From NCBI GenBank assembly GCA_034096865.1, contig JAWQFJ010001236.1, forward strand, positions 85,001 to 147,500: a stretch of 62,500 bases of DNA, written 5' to 3'. The translations under genes and the position numbers were made by a program. The notes under the pieces are model-generated. The model ran no database searches, was not told the origin of the DNA, and worked only from the letters and a program-made list of their open reading frames with translations. The number at the start of each line of letters is the position of its first letter. The stretch's first letter is position 1. This document shows, piece after piece, positions 46,581 to 59,469 of this stretch. This stretch comes from Theodoxus fluviatilis. Its lineage: Eukaryota > Mollusca > Gastropoda > Cycloneritida > Neritidae.

Positions 46581-49269
46581 GCATTTCCCACTGTGTGGAG
46601 CTATGGGTGAGATTTCCCACTGTGTGGGGCTATGGGTGAGATTTCTCACTGTGGAGCTATGGGTGAGATTTCCCACTGTGTGGAGCTATGGGTGAGATTT
46701 CCCACTGTGTGGAGCTATGGGTGAGATTTCCCACTGTGGAGCTATGGGTGAGATTTCCCACTGTGTGGAGCTGTGGGTGAGATTTCCCACTGTGGAGCTA
46801 TGGGTGAGATTTATCACTGTGTGGAGCTATGGGTGAGATTTCCCACTGTGTGGAGCTATGGGTGAGATTTCCCACTGTGGAGCTATGGGTGAGATTTCCC
46901 ACTGTGGAGCTATGGGTGAGATTTCCCACTGTGGAGCTATGGGTGAGATTTCCCACTGTGTGGAGCTATGGGTGAGATTTCCCACTGTGGAGCTATGGGT
47001 GAGATTTCCCACTGTGGAGCTATGGGTGAGATTTCCCACTGTGTGGAGCTATGGGTTAGATTTCCCACTGTGTGGGGCTATGGGTGAGATTTCCCACTGT
47101 GTGGAGCAATGGGTGAGATTTCCCACTGTGTGGAGCTATGGGTGAGATTTCCCAATGTGGAGCTATGGGTGAGATTTCCCACTGTGGAGCTATGGGTGAG
47201 ATTTCCCACTGTGTGGAGCTATGATTGAGATTTCCCACTGTGTGGAGCTATGGGTGAGATTTCCCACTGTGTGGAGCTATGGGTGAGATTTCCCACTGTG
47301 TGGAGCTATGGGTGAGATTTCCCACTGTGTGGAGCTATGGGTGAGATTTATCACTGTGTGGAGCTATGGGTGAGATTTCCCACTGTGTGGGGCTATGGGT
47401 GAGATTTCCCACTGTGGAGCTATGGGTGAGATTTCCCACTGTGTGGAGCTATGGGTGAGATTTCCCACTGTGGAGCTATGGGTGAGATTTCCCAATGTGG
47501 AGCTATGGGTGAGATTTCCCACTGTGTGGGGCTATGGGTGAGATTTCCCACTGTGTGGAGCTATGGGTGAGATTTCCCACTGTGTGGAGCTATGGGTGAG
47601 ATTTCCCACTGTGTGGAGCTATGGGTGAGATTTCCCACTGTGTGGGGCTATGGGTGAGATTTATCACTGTGTGGAGCTATGGGTGAGATTCCCCACTGTG
47701 TGGGGCTATGGGTGAGATTTCCCACTGTGTGGAGCTATGGGTGAGATTTTCCACTGTGTGGGGCTATGGGTGAGATTTCCCACTGTGTGGTGCTATGGGT
47801 GAGATTTCCCACTGTGGAGCTATGGGTGAGATTTCCCACTGTGTGGAGCTATGGGTGAGATTTCCCACTGTGTGGGGCTATGGGTGAGATTTCCCACTGT
47901 GTGGGGCTATGGGTGAGATTTTCCACTGTGTGGGGCTATGGGTGAGATTTCCCACTGTGTGGAGCTATGGGTGAGATTTCCCACTGTGGAGCTATGGGTG
48001 AGATTTCCCACTGTGTGGGGCTATGGGTGAGATTTCCCACTGTGTGGGGCTATGGGTGAGATTTCCCACTGTGTGGAGCTATGGGTGAGATTTCCCAATG
48101 TGGAGCTATGGGTGAGATTTCCCACTGTGTGGGGCTATGGGTGAGATTTCCCACTGTGTGGAGCTATGGGTGAGATTTCCCACTGTGTGGAGCTATGGGT
48201 GAGATTTCCCACTGTGGAGCTATGGGTGAGATTTCCCACTGTGTGGAGCTATGGGTGAGATTTCCCACTGTGTGGGGCTATGGGTGAGATTTCCCACTGT
48301 GTGAAGCTATGGGTGAGATTTCCCACTGTGTGGAGCTATGGGTGAGATTTCCCACTGTGTGGAACTATGGGTGAGATTTCCCAATGTGGAGCTATGGGTG
48401 AGGTTTCCCACTGTGTGAAGCTATGGGTGAGATTTCCCACTGTGTGGAGCTATGGGTGAGATTTCCCACTGTGTGGAGCTATGGGTGAGATTTCCCACTG
48501 TGTGGAGCTATGGGTGAGATTTCCCACTGTGTGGGGCTATGGGTGAGATTTCCCAATGTGGATCTATGGGTGAGATTTCCCACTGTGTGGAGCTATGGGT
48601 GAGATTTCCCACTGTGTGGAGCTATGGGTGAGATTTCCCACTGTGGAGCTATGGGTGAGATTTCCCACTGTGTGGGGCTATGGGTGAGATTTCCCACTGT
48701 GGAGCTATGGGTGAGATTTCCCACTGTGTGGAGCTATGGGTGAGATTTATCACTGTGTGGAGCTATGGGTGAGATTTCCCACTGTGTGGAGCTATGGGTG
48801 AGATTTCTCATTGTGTGGAGCTATGGGTGAGATTTCCCACTGTGGAGCTATGGGTGAGATTTCCCACTGTGGAGCTATGGGTGAGATTTCCCACTGTGTG
48901 GAGCTATGATTGAGATTTCCCAATGTGAAGCTATGGGTGAGATTTCCCACTGTGGAGCTATGGGTGAGATTTCCCAATGTGGAGCTATGGGTGAGATTTA
49001 TCACTGTGTGGAGCTATGGGTGAGATTTCCCACTGTGTGGAGCTATGGGTGAGATTTCTCACTGTGTGGGGCTATGGGTGAGATTTCCCAATGTGTGGAG
49101 CTATGGGTGAGATTTCCCACTGTGGAGCTATGGGTGAGATTTCCCACTGTGTGGAGCTATGGGTGAGATTTCCCACTGTGGAGCTATGGGTGAGATTTCC
49201 CACTGTGTGGGGCTATGGGTGAGATTTCCCAATGTGGAGCTATGGGTGAGATTTCCCACTGTGTGGGGC
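46581..49269. repeat. 2.7-kb minisatellite with 29- and 27-bp units
   Basis: The unit is GAGATTTCCCACTGTGTGGA followed by GCTATGGGT (29 bp). A second class lacks one TG and is 27 bp. About 90-95 units alternate without an obvious higher-order period. Common variants are GGAGC/GGGGC, CCCAC/CCCAAT and TTATCAC. It lies in the intron before the large CCDC9-like exon, about 0.9 kb from the acceptor. Frames in it repeat SHCGAMGEI-type peptides and are artefacts. Confidence 0.95.
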
Positions 49270-50153
49270 CTGGGGGTGGGGAGAGGCATACATTCACTCT
49301 GGCTTGGAGAGAATATCTGTCAGATGCCATGAAAATTAAAATAGGTTATTTCTCACTACAGAGTCAAGCTAGCAGTATGGTGTGAAATCATGATGACCAG
49401 AAACATTCCTGACACACAAACAATGATAATGACAGATACTTTTCATCCTCTATTGTCCTGTCCATATTCTAGTCATACATCAGCACACACATCTTTACTG
49501 ATACAATAGAAGGCTCTCTTCCACCCTTCACAAGCAAAACCTTGAATTTAGATTATGGTGACATAAACAAATATTCTCAGCAACTGACATATACACATGT
49601 AACACTTAGAAACATCCTGAAAGAAATAAAAATTAAGCACAATGGCAATCATAATAATCAAACATAAAAATTTGCCTCTGTGGAGATTATTGATGATCAA
49701 AAAGAAAATCCAGACATTCAACCTCATGCTGCTACTAGAGATTTAATTCAATGAAACAAGATGCAAATACACTGCTAGACAACACTGCTGGTCAGGCTTA
49801 TGATGGCTGGATGGCGGTGGGAGAGGTAGGAAATAAACACCCACTCAAGCAGCGGTGTCACAGGGAGCAAGGGGCTGGGAGGAAAGCCCCTCTACACAGC
49901 ATAAGGTGTGTGTGTCCATGGCATGAAAACCCACTCCCCATCGACTCTACCCTGTCTGTGTGGCTGGCCTTTCCATCTCATTCTCTCATTTTGCATTGTG
50001 GTAAATAGCCCTTGCTATTCAATTCTTCTTCATTAAGCCTGAACAAACACTCAATTTTCTCTTTTGGTTACTACTGAAATCGTTGATGACATGATACATT
50101 CCTTGACGAAGCCAACAGAAAATACTAGTGTGATTATAACTGACGTAATTTAA
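49270..50153 (-). other. CCDC9-like intron sequence
   Basis: Unique AT-rich sequence. The short plus-strand frame at 49,751 has no recognised feature. Confidence 0.35.
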
Positions 50154-51007
50154 GACAAGAAGGGCAAAGCCCATACGACTCACATGCTTGACCTTGACCT
50201 TTATATGACCTTGACCTTCAGGTGACCGTCAAGGTCAAGGTCAAACAACTAAACCTACCAATGACATCATACACAAAGAAATGCTTTACACATTTTCCCT
50301 ACCAAAATACATGTGACCTTGACCCGGTCAAGGTCATCCAAGGTCATGCAACACAAAGCTGTTAATTCAAGACATAGGAAGCACAATGGTGCTTATTGGC
50401 ACTTTCTACCATGAGATATAGTCACTTTTAGTGGTTCACTACCCCATTTTGGTCACATTTCATAAGGGTCAAAGTGACCTTGACCTTGATGATATGTGAA
50501 CAAATGTGTCTCATGATGAAAGTATAACATGTGCCCCACATAATTATTAAGTTTCAAACAGTTATCTTCCATAGTTCAGGGTCAAGGTCACTTCAAAATA
50601 TGTATACAATCCAACTTTGAAGAGCTCCTGTGACCTTGACCTTGAAGCAAGGTCAACCAAACTGGTATCAAAAGATAGGGCTTGCTTTGACCTATATACC
50701 ACTTGTAGCTAAGGTCGCCATTCTCAATAACGTGGGAGAAAATTGGGAAAATGTGAAAAATGACTGTTTTTGAGACCACATTTATGGCTCCTGTGACCTT
50801 GACCTTGAAGCAAGGTCAAGTCACTATGTATGTTTTTTGAGGCCTTGTCATCATACACCATCATGCCACATTTGGTGTTGATAGACTTAATAGTCTCCGA
50901 GAAAAATCCAACGTTTACATTTTTTACGCCCGGACGGACGGACGGACGGACGGACGCCCGGACGACACGGCTCAGTACATACTCACTTTTGCTTCGCATG
51001 TGAGTCA
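50154..51007 (+). repeat. AAGGTCA-rich dispersed repeat, most complete copy
   Basis: Begins GACAAGAAGGGCAAAGCCC and ends GCATGTGAGTC. GACTCACATGC near the start and GCATGTGAGTC at the end are inverted. It has well over a dozen AGGTCA/TGACCT half-sites, many as TCAAGGTCA or AAGGTCAAGGTCA. A CGGA repeat (GGACGGACGGACGGACGGAC) lies near the right end. Non-coding. Confidence 0.8.
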
Positions 51008-51207
51008 AAAATCAAATACTGATAGAATTTCAGTGTTAACCCTTACATCCTTGTTCCTCTAAAACTCACTTAAATATTTCTATAACAAAAAATAGTGTGC
51101 TGATAAAATCTGTCCACAAGTTATTCTTAAAAAGTTTTAGTTTTATTATTCAGCTGAGGGCTTTTTTCCCCCCATTTGCTTTGGCAAGCTTTCACGTTGA
51201 TATAAAA

Positions 51208-51208
<1 letters not shown>

Positions 51209-51284
<76 letters not shown>
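51209..51284. repeat. GT microsatellite
   Basis: About 37 GT units in the CCDC9-like intron. Confidence 0.95.
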
Positions 51285-51289
<5 letters not shown>

Positions 51290-51430
51290 AAAGTCTTTTC
51301 TGTAAATTAACACCTTAGGAGTACGTAAATGAAATTGGATAGTGGCAACTGCTTCATTTGAACATGGGACTTGTATTACTGCAGCAAGATGTCAGTGCAC
51401 AAAAGATGTGTCCTTCTGTATTGTAGAAGA

Positions 51431-52372
51431 ACTTCTCTATGACCGGTCCTAAGCCTGGATGAGAAAGGAGGAAGGTTGGACGAAGGGTTAGCACCCTCTC
51501 TTTGTAAAAAACACACCACTACAGAAATGCAAACAAGGAATTCAACAGACACTTCGGTACTGGGAGAGGATGGATCTCCAGCTGGAGGTGATATGACACT
51601 GGGTAGTCAAAGCCAGATTCTGGAAGCTGCCAGGCCGACAACCATCATCTCTACCAGGACCACCATCAACATCGGAACATGGAATGTGCGCACCATGTTT
51701 GAAGCCGGAAAAACAGCACAAGTAGCAGCAGTGATGAGGAACTACAACATCAGCATCTTAGGCATCAGCGAGTCTAGATGGACTGATTCCGGCCAGAAGA
51801 GACTCGCTACAGGAGAACTACTTCTGTTCTCAGGACACGAGGATGAGAATGCGCCACACACCCAGGGAGTGGCCTTCATACTTTCCAAGGCTGCCCAGGG
51901 AGCACTCACCGAATGGGAAGCACACGGCCCAAGACTCTGTTCTGCTCTACGGCGCCGAAACATGGGGGACCACTGTAACCACCAACAAGAAGATCCAGAC
52001 ATTCATGAACACATGTCTGCGCCGCTTTCTACAGATACGATGGCCTGAAAAGATCAGCAACGAGGAGCTCTGGCAACGCACAAACCAACAATCAGCAGAC
52101 CAAGAGATCATTCAAAGGCGCTGGAGATGGTTAGGGCACACATTACGCAAACCGGTCTCAAACACCACTAGACAGTCCCTTTCATGGAACTCACAAGGGA
52201 AGAGAAAGAGAGGTAGACCTCGAAACAGTTGGCGCCGAGACCTGGACGCCGATGTTAAGAGAACAGGCCACTCTTGGGGACAGTTGAAAAAGATTGCTCA
52301 GGACCGGGATGGCTGAAGAACCCTTGTTTGCGGCCTATGCCCCAGGAGGGGTCAAAGGCGTTAGTAAGTAAG
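51431..52372 (+). mobile_element. Internally deleted RTE-like LINE with 12-bp TSD
   Basis: TATTGTAGAAGA flanks the element at 51,419-51,430 and 52,373-52,384. The 5' part contains a leader and the N-terminus of an endonuclease (NIGTWNVRTMFEAGKTAQVA, ISILGISESRWTDSG, GVAFILS). At about 51,935 the sequence jumps to the extreme C-terminus of the RT protein (SVLLYGAETWG, then FLQIRWPEKISNEELW, RRWRWLGHTLRK, KRKRGRPRNSWRRDL). The rest of the endonuclease and the entire RT are missing. The 3' end is GTTAGTAAGTAAGTA, a short tail. Both ends and the duplications are intact, so it presumably moved in this deleted form, using proteins from a full-length relative. Confidence 0.8.
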
Positions 52373-52384
52373 TATTGTAGAAGA

Positions 52385-52800
52385 CTGAAATCCACATCCC
52401 CAATGTTTTGCTGCAGTGTGCAGATCTTGACTTACAAGTAATCCCACTATCCTCACTCTCAAAACAAATCCAAAAGCAGGAGAGTTATGGAAAAAGTATG
52501 CAGTTTTTCATCTTTACAATGTTGTAAGTATGACTCTCAAAACAGATGCTGGACATGATTAATTTAGTTGCCACAAAAAAGATGTCATTCGATGATCATG
52601 TTTCTTTCCTGTCTATTGCATTAGTTATTATTCAAGCTTCAAAAGGTGAAGCCGCTACCTCGGAGCCGAAAAAGTGAGCTTACAACCTAGAATTTCATTT
52701 GCAAATAAATCTATCCTAACCTCGTTAGGAAAAAGTGTAACTCCTCTAAGGTGCAGAAGTCTGCAAAAAGTGCAGTTTGTTCAGGGGGAAAAAAGAAGAG
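52385..52800 (-). other. CCDC9-like intron sequence
   Basis: Nothing recognised. Confidence 0.3.
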
Positions 52801-52806
52801 AAAAAA

Positions 52807-53132
52807 GTTGTGGTTAGGGTAACATGGCCAAGTAAAGTAGGGTAGGTAGGTCGCCCTGAACTTTTTCTTAATTTCTTTTTTCTTCCTTCCTTTTTAGAAG
52901 AGGTCAGATTGATCGTAAACCAAACTTTCTTTCACCGAAAACACTTTTAAAAACCTTATATAGTGGATTCCCTGAGTGCTCAGAGGGCAGGGAAGATGGG
53001 ACAGCATGCAGTTTGTTGTTTACCATCATTTACTTTTTTTCTTTCTTTCCCTTTTTTTAGGGCGTTATCCAAATATAAAAAGTTTAGGGTTGGCAGAAGA
53101 AATAGGGTTGGCCATGTTACAGTAACCACAGC
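52807..53132. mobile_element. MITE with GTTGT..GTAAC termini, copy 2
   Basis: The left end GTTGTGGTTAGGGTAACATG and the right end complement GCTGTGGTTACTGTAACATG form a terminal inverted repeat of about 25 bp. The interior shares the ACCAACCCTA and GGGAATCCACTAT-type blocks with 10,719-11,011. It lies only about 150 bp from a CCDC9-like exon. Confidence 0.7.
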
Positions 53133-53283
53133 TACTTTTGTGTGTGTGGCCTAATGAGAAATGGGCAGTCTTTTCATCCATGACAACACACCCGTGTCAG
53201 TCAGGCCAGCCCAACCCACAGCTGCTGCAGCTGCTAAGACAAGATGCCAGGCACAATGAAGTGGCAACATGCATGGGGACTAC

Positions 53284-53361
53284 CTTTCGGCACCGAGGCC
53301 TCGCCTCTGTGGCGCTCCTCTCTCTCCCCATGGTCAAAGCGACCACTGCCAATACGACCCG
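53284..53361 (-). CDS. CCDC9: CCDC9-like gene, exon with GRFDHGEREERHRG
   Basis: The acceptor GCTTTTCCCTTGAAG precedes 78 bp that read AGRIGSGRFDHGEREERHRG plus EASVPK when joined in phase 1 to the previous exon. The donor is AAAG followed by GTAGTC and leaves one base, as the large exon requires. The FDHGEREER block resembles the SDHDDRWE region of human CCDC9. Longer frames on either strand here are shadows. Confidence 0.65.
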
Positions 53362-53880
53362 CTTCAAGGGAAAAGCATCACAGTGGTCACCCCCAGCTAC
53401 AGACACACCCTCCAGACTTGGTCTTAGTCCAGAATGTATCATAACATTACATCTCCATACACAAAGCATGTTTGTTTTTTACCAACCAGTCAATGCACAC
53501 ACAGACCATGAGTATTTCTCTTTCAGAAAAGAGTGAGAACTCCAATGTGCAACACATTCAAAAGGTTCTGTCTCCCGAGAGTGAACAATACTGATAAATT
53601 TGGCTCCTCGCTGGATGGAACATAGTACATTCAGGAAACAAGGAAACAAACACACTTGCAGCTTTATAAAGAGTACACTCTCATTCCCCAACCAACTTGA
53701 AGAACTTCTGTGGATGTAATAACCCTTCCAAGAAAGGTACTTAAATAGGTAGGTCAGTTTAATAATTCATGTCTGTTAAATTAAAGAAGCATTTTTCCTG
53801 GAACAATGTAAATGATGCAAACCTGTTGACCACACACTGATCATACTGAACTCCTGAGGGCAGAATTAAAAGCAACTGAC

Positions 53881-53924
53881 CTGGTCTTCTTGCAGGCTCG
53901 GTTCTCTTGGGGATTTCTTCACTG
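53881..53924 (-). CDS. CCDC9: CCDC9-like gene, 44-bp micro-exon
   Basis: Between CTGTTGCAG and GTCAGTTG. It enters in phase 2 and leaves in phase 1, encoding SEEIPKRTEPARRP. An alternative acceptor three bases downstream (CAGCAG, a NAGNAG site) would remove one residue. It links the WRREWD exon to the next one in frame, which is the main support. Confidence 0.6.
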
Positions 53925-55074
<1,150 letters not shown>

Positions 55075-55268
55075 TCCAAGATGATTTTGTCCCGGTCCCA
55101 TTCCCGTCGCCACTCTCCTGTTGCAAGCTTCTGGCGTTCAATGCGCGCTTTGTCCAGTTTCTCTCTCTCTGCCTGCCATTCTGTGTACTGGCGGCGCTCA
55201 TGGCCTGTCATGGCCATCTCCAACTCCCGCTTGGTGCGTGGTGGTCCACTCTTCACCCGCTCCTTGTC
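55075..55268 (-). CDS. CCDC9: CCDC9-like gene, conserved MTGxERxxY-WRREWD exon
   Basis: The best conserved exon. After CTTTACAG it reads DKERVKSGPPRTKRELEMA, then MTGHERRQYTEWQAEREKLD, KARIERQKLATGEWRREWD and RDKIIL, ending at GA followed by GTAAGTAT (phase 2). The MTGxERxxYxxWKxEREKID, then TGxWRREWD spacing is the hallmark block of CCDC9 and CCDC9B as I remember it. Predicted helical and highly charged. Confidence 0.85.
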
Positions 55269-55646
55269 CTGTAAAGCGATGAGTTGTCATTTCCTCTTCT
55301 CTTTCTCAATGCAATAATTCAAAGTGAAAAAAAGAGAAGAAAAAACTGATAAAAAGAGCAGTTCCTTTCTCCCAAATCCAGTAAATGTTCATCAATTAAA
55401 GTCTTTTCTATGGGTAAATGCACAGCTTAAGGATCAACTAAGTACTGATATTACGAATCAGCTAAACACTTCTCCTTGGATATGAAACAATATCCCAAAA
55501 ATTATCCATTCTCCCTCAAGCAATTCTTGAATCACCATGCCCCACCAACTCAACTGAATGCCCACACCCCCACACCCACTCACCCACACACACACACACT
55601 CACAGGCATGCATGCACATAGGTAACCTCTGAATGCTGGTCCTCAC

Positions 55647-55832
55647 CTGGCGATTACGGTTCTCCCTCATCTTCACCTTCACATTGCTGAAATCTTGGCC
55701 TCCAAAATTCTTTGGATGCCTTCTCAAATCTTTCTCCTTTTCCCTCTCTGCTTTGTCTCCTCCTCCTCTTCCTCCACCAAAATCACGTCGGCGGTCAGCC
55801 AGGTAATTGTAAGAGGGGTCGGGTGGAGGTCC
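55647..55832 (-). CDS. CCDC9: CCDC9-like gene, YLADRRRDFGG exon
   Basis: Phase 0 at both ends, 62 codons. It encodes GPPPDPSYNYLADRRRDFGG, a Gly/Arg stretch, KAEREKEKDLRRHPKNFGG and QDFSNVKVKMRENRNRQ before GTGAGG. It corresponds to the human NFLDDPRR, GPDFERVRCGLEHER region. Confidence 0.8.
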
Positions 55833-56320
55833 CTGACAAAGTAAAGCCCACCGTGAGGTTAGAGTCAGGGAATGCCCTCCACATGGGCAGATGAAGGTTG
55901 GAGGAAGAGATGCATCAAGAACAGAAATATGAACTTGCAGGACAACAAGGTTAAAGTTGCTGGAACATTTTTGCAGTACACCACCAGCAGAGCCATCCTT
56001 TGTCTATGCACCATGCTCAAGCATAAGGAAAAACAGAACAACCATAGGCATTTACTACATCTACTCTTGCAGTCATCATGGCTTAATGAAAACTGGCTTT
56101 GTAGTTTGCCTGACATCGCTATTTCACTGTTGACATTTGACCTCCCACACTAAATCTGCTGCATTAGTGATAGCTCAGTTGATTCACAAATAACTTAAAA
56201 GATTATTAACCTTTTAACTGTCCTCAATCATTTCTTTAAATCACAACACATCAAATTTAAGAGATTGTTTATGGGAGATCACTAACACACCAGCAATCAT
56301 ATATGCACGCATGCATGCAA

Positions 56321-56374
<54 letters not shown>

Positions 56375-56907
56375 CTCTAAAAAAAACGGTTTAATTATCT
56401 ATTCAAAGAAGAAAAATTCCTAGCAAATCTTAATAGGCAAAATTATTTTGTTCAAAAACAGCATTGCAGTTAGAAATACAGGATTTCACATGGTGAATTC
56501 AAATAACCTGAATAAAAATAAGAAAGAAAATGATTCAGCAAGGCTAGTTCATTAGCATGTGAACACAATTTCTTTTTCCGTTCATTTGTAAATGAATGAA
56601 TGAATGAAAAATGAATAAACATACACGCAACAGGTTATTTTTTTCTTCCTGTGAAATAGAACACAAATGGAATTCACCCCCTTTGACAGAAAGTAATATA
56701 AACGTATTTAAATTTTAGAAAATAAATAAATAAACCAAAACAACCACAAAAATTAATATAAACAGAAAATAAGCACAAAGGAGGGGAACAAAAAGAAGAT
56801 GGTTGGTTACCAGGAATAACACATCCCACTTCACTACACATGCCATGCAAAGAACCAGCTGCATCAACCAAGATCTCACAAGCAAGCAAGACTCCATCAG
56901 TACTTAC
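55833..56907 (-). other. CCDC9-like intron with CA repeat
   Basis: CA microsatellite at about 56,322-56,372. No exon for the short helical segment found at this place in vertebrate CCDC9 (RRQNIEKMNEEM) was seen; the flanking exons join directly in phase 0. Confidence 0.5.
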
Positions 56908-57360
56908 ATCCCCATTCTCTTCAGAGCTCAGGCGCCTCCGTCCCCCCCGAAATAGCTGCTGTTCCCTGCCATCGTCCTTCCTGTTTCTGCGGGAACGGTA
57001 CACCTGATCACTCTCTCCTTCTTCTATAACTGCGGCTTCTGCTGAGCCTCCTTGAAGTCGGCGGGGTCGTGAGTCATGTGCCTCATCAAACTCATTTCGA
57101 TCTCGCCTACCTCCAACCCGTCTTTGATTTCTGGGCTGATCTTCAGGGTCAGCCCTGTCATCGTGTTGATAGTGTGAGGGGCGATTTGTGTTTTCCCACA
57201 TGCCTGCCTCACTGGGGGTATAGCCAAAGGGCTCAAAGTGGTTGCGGCCTCTGCGAGATCGTTGGGGCCTGGGGTCAGAGGGCGGACTTTCCCCCTCAGC
57301 TGAGGGGTCACCATGCTCGTTAGTGTCCGAGTGTTCCCAACGCACAGATCGCTCAGAATG
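56908..57360 (-). CDS. CCDC9: CCDC9-like gene, Arg-rich low-complexity exon
   Basis: 151 codons in phase 0, from HSERSVRWEHSDTNEHGD through RSRRGRNHFEPFGYTPSEAG, MWENTNRPSHYQHDD, a run of RR/RD dipeptides, and FRGGRRRLSSEENGD before GTAAGT. The acceptor is TTTCTCTCCCTAG. Frames reading past the donor into the intron add unrelated hydrophobic residues. The composition (Arg, Asp, Glu, Gly) suggests a disordered RNA-associated region. Confidence 0.75.
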
Positions 57361-58901
57361 CTAGGGAGAGAAACATGCAAGCAAAACCAGGGTCAACAGC
57401 TGAATGACTACAGCCACCACACACACCATGGTGTCAGCTGAGGCATACAAGCATTGGAACATGAGCACAAAGGTTTTCCGTGCAAAATCTTCCCCCACTT
57501 TCCTGGCAATCACTAAGAACTTCATATTGGCATAAGGAAAGGAAAGATACTTCTATGGACTGTTCTTGAAATAGACATTTTGGCATAAATGATGTTCTTG
57601 AAAGGGAGTGCTTGCAATAGTATATAATTTTAAAATATGAATACGAAGAGAAGAAGTTTTCTTTAGCAGCCTCTCACCCAAATGTATTTTTTGCAATGCC
57701 AGACTTATAATAGATTTATCTAACTTGTATCAGAGGTCCAGATACTGGATGAGCACCACTGAATTACATATCAAAAGTCATCGTAATGAATAAGAGCTTG
57801 TTGACTGGAAATGAATTGCTATGAATCAAATATGTTTCCCTGGAAGAAGCCATGTACAGGCTGAATTATTCCTTCATGTCATTCTGAGTGGACAGAAATA
57901 CAAACCAGATTATGCCAAATGCTTAAGGATACCAACAGCACTCCTCAAACATTTTGCACAGTAATGGACTAAAGCATCATTTCTGTTTTTTCGTGATAAG
58001 CCCATGCTGTTGCACAGTTATATTCAATAAATTAATCTTTCCTGTTTATCCACATTTGCAAAAGAACTCTGCTGTCACAAAAATTACAAGTTTTTGTTTC
58101 AGTAATACTAAAGCCAAAAGAAGAAGTGAAATCTTTGTTTTAGGAAACATAGTGCATATATTTTCTTGCAGCTACACATGTGGCACTGTACTTTGTCCAC
58201 ACAAATCATGCAGGACTCAAATCAGGCTGACAGTCCAACACCACACAAAGCACATACAACTGCACAGGTGGCATGACTGATGTCGGTGCTAGTGGCAGCC
58301 CAAAGCAAATTTCACTTCACAGCCAAACTCACAAATGGTCAAAAGTGGTAACCATGCATCTTGAATGTGTCCATTTAATCACATAGGGTTCAATCATAGG
58401 AATGGTACGTGACTGCATGGTATCTGGTTGGCTTTTCCAACGTGGCTATTGTCCATAACATGACATGAGTGGGAAAGTAGTACAAGCAAGAATTTACAGA
58501 AATAGACATATATGCCTGATGGTGTTTAAAAAAACTTGAAACAGCTTGGTAAATTTCTCTCAGATGATTTGACAGGATAGATTTTGTGTGCCATCTTGAT
58601 TTCAGCAAAAATATTCATTCCAAACCTTCAGACTGAAAACTTAAATAATTTTGATTTAACAGAGTTACCTCAAGAGACTTTGCTCCCTGGCAAGCTCTAT
58701 GTCTATTTTCAGTCGAGAGACTTTCAATGTTCTGATATTAAAAAACTCATTCACAGACAAAAATGCATCTTCACAACAAATCCTTCAGACAGGATCATCC
58801 TTGAAAAGGTTTCAGAACACTTTTCATCACCATATGAAGAAAGATGTGCTTTGTGGAAATTCTTCAAGCATGACACACAAGTCAGCAAAATGTGTGCCTA
58901 C
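57361..58901 (-). other. CCDC9-like intron sequence
   Basis: AT-rich. A plus-strand frame of 136 codons (58,584-58,994) overlaps the next exon antisense and is not called. Confidence 0.35.
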
Positions 58902-59027
58902 CTGTACCTGGGACAGCCGCTGTACCTTGTCTTTGCCTCGCCCCCCTGGTGGCTTCCCCCTCCCACCCCCAGAGTTCTTGGGGAGGGGCCATGACTGGCG
59001 CTTGTCACGCTCCTCTGCAGGCAGTGG
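58902..59027 (-). CDS. CCDC9: CCDC9-like gene, basic Gly-rich exon
   Basis: Phase 0 at both ends, 42 codons: PLPAEERDKRQSWPLPKNSG, GGRGKPPGGRGKDKVQRL, SQVQ. The acceptor is CCTGCCTTGCAG and the donor CAG followed by GTAGGC. An alternative donor six bases earlier (CAG followed by GTACAG) would drop two codons and keep frame. Confidence 0.75.
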
Positions 59028-59465
59028 CTGCAAGGCAGGGACAAATCACATTGAAAATCATGAGAGCTTCACAAGCATCTTAAACAAAGTCTATGCATGC
59101 ACATAATTAAATTTTTCTTTTAAAAGAGAATTATAAAAAAGATAATAGATTGAAAACTATGAGAAGAAGAAATTACACACAGTAACAACACAAGTTGATA
59201 GTGATTTGGTTTTTTCATTGTTACTGAAATGTGCTCACTTCAGATCGCTAAAGCACAAGTATCTCACAATCTATCAAAGATTACTTCCCCAAATATTTGC
59301 TATGATGTCTGCTTGCAGATCAGCTGTAGTACTTTACACAAGACACATACATGCAGTCACACAAAATCCCCCCCCCCCCTCCCCAACACACACACCAGTC
59401 AAACGAAAAAAAGGGCACCGACTGACACCCTACAACAGGTGCAATAGCATTCCACAAGCTGTTCC
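59028..59465 (-). other. CCDC9-like intron sequence
   Basis: AT-rich with a C run near 59,370. No exon. Confidence 0.35.
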
Positions 59466-59469
59466 TTAA

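Noticed and set aside
46581..49269. Regularly spaced repeats resembling a CRISPR array
   Set aside because: Units are directly abutting with no unique spacers, no cas genes, and the context is a eukaryotic intron.
53138..53536. 132-codon plus-strand ORF
   Set aside because: Partly antisense to the 53,284-53,361 exon and partly MITE sequence; no domain.
58584..58994. Plus-strand 136-codon ORF with ordinary-looking composition
   Set aside because: It overlaps a supported CCDC9-like exon antisense at its end, and I recognise no homology or splice structure; probably chance in AT-rich DNA.
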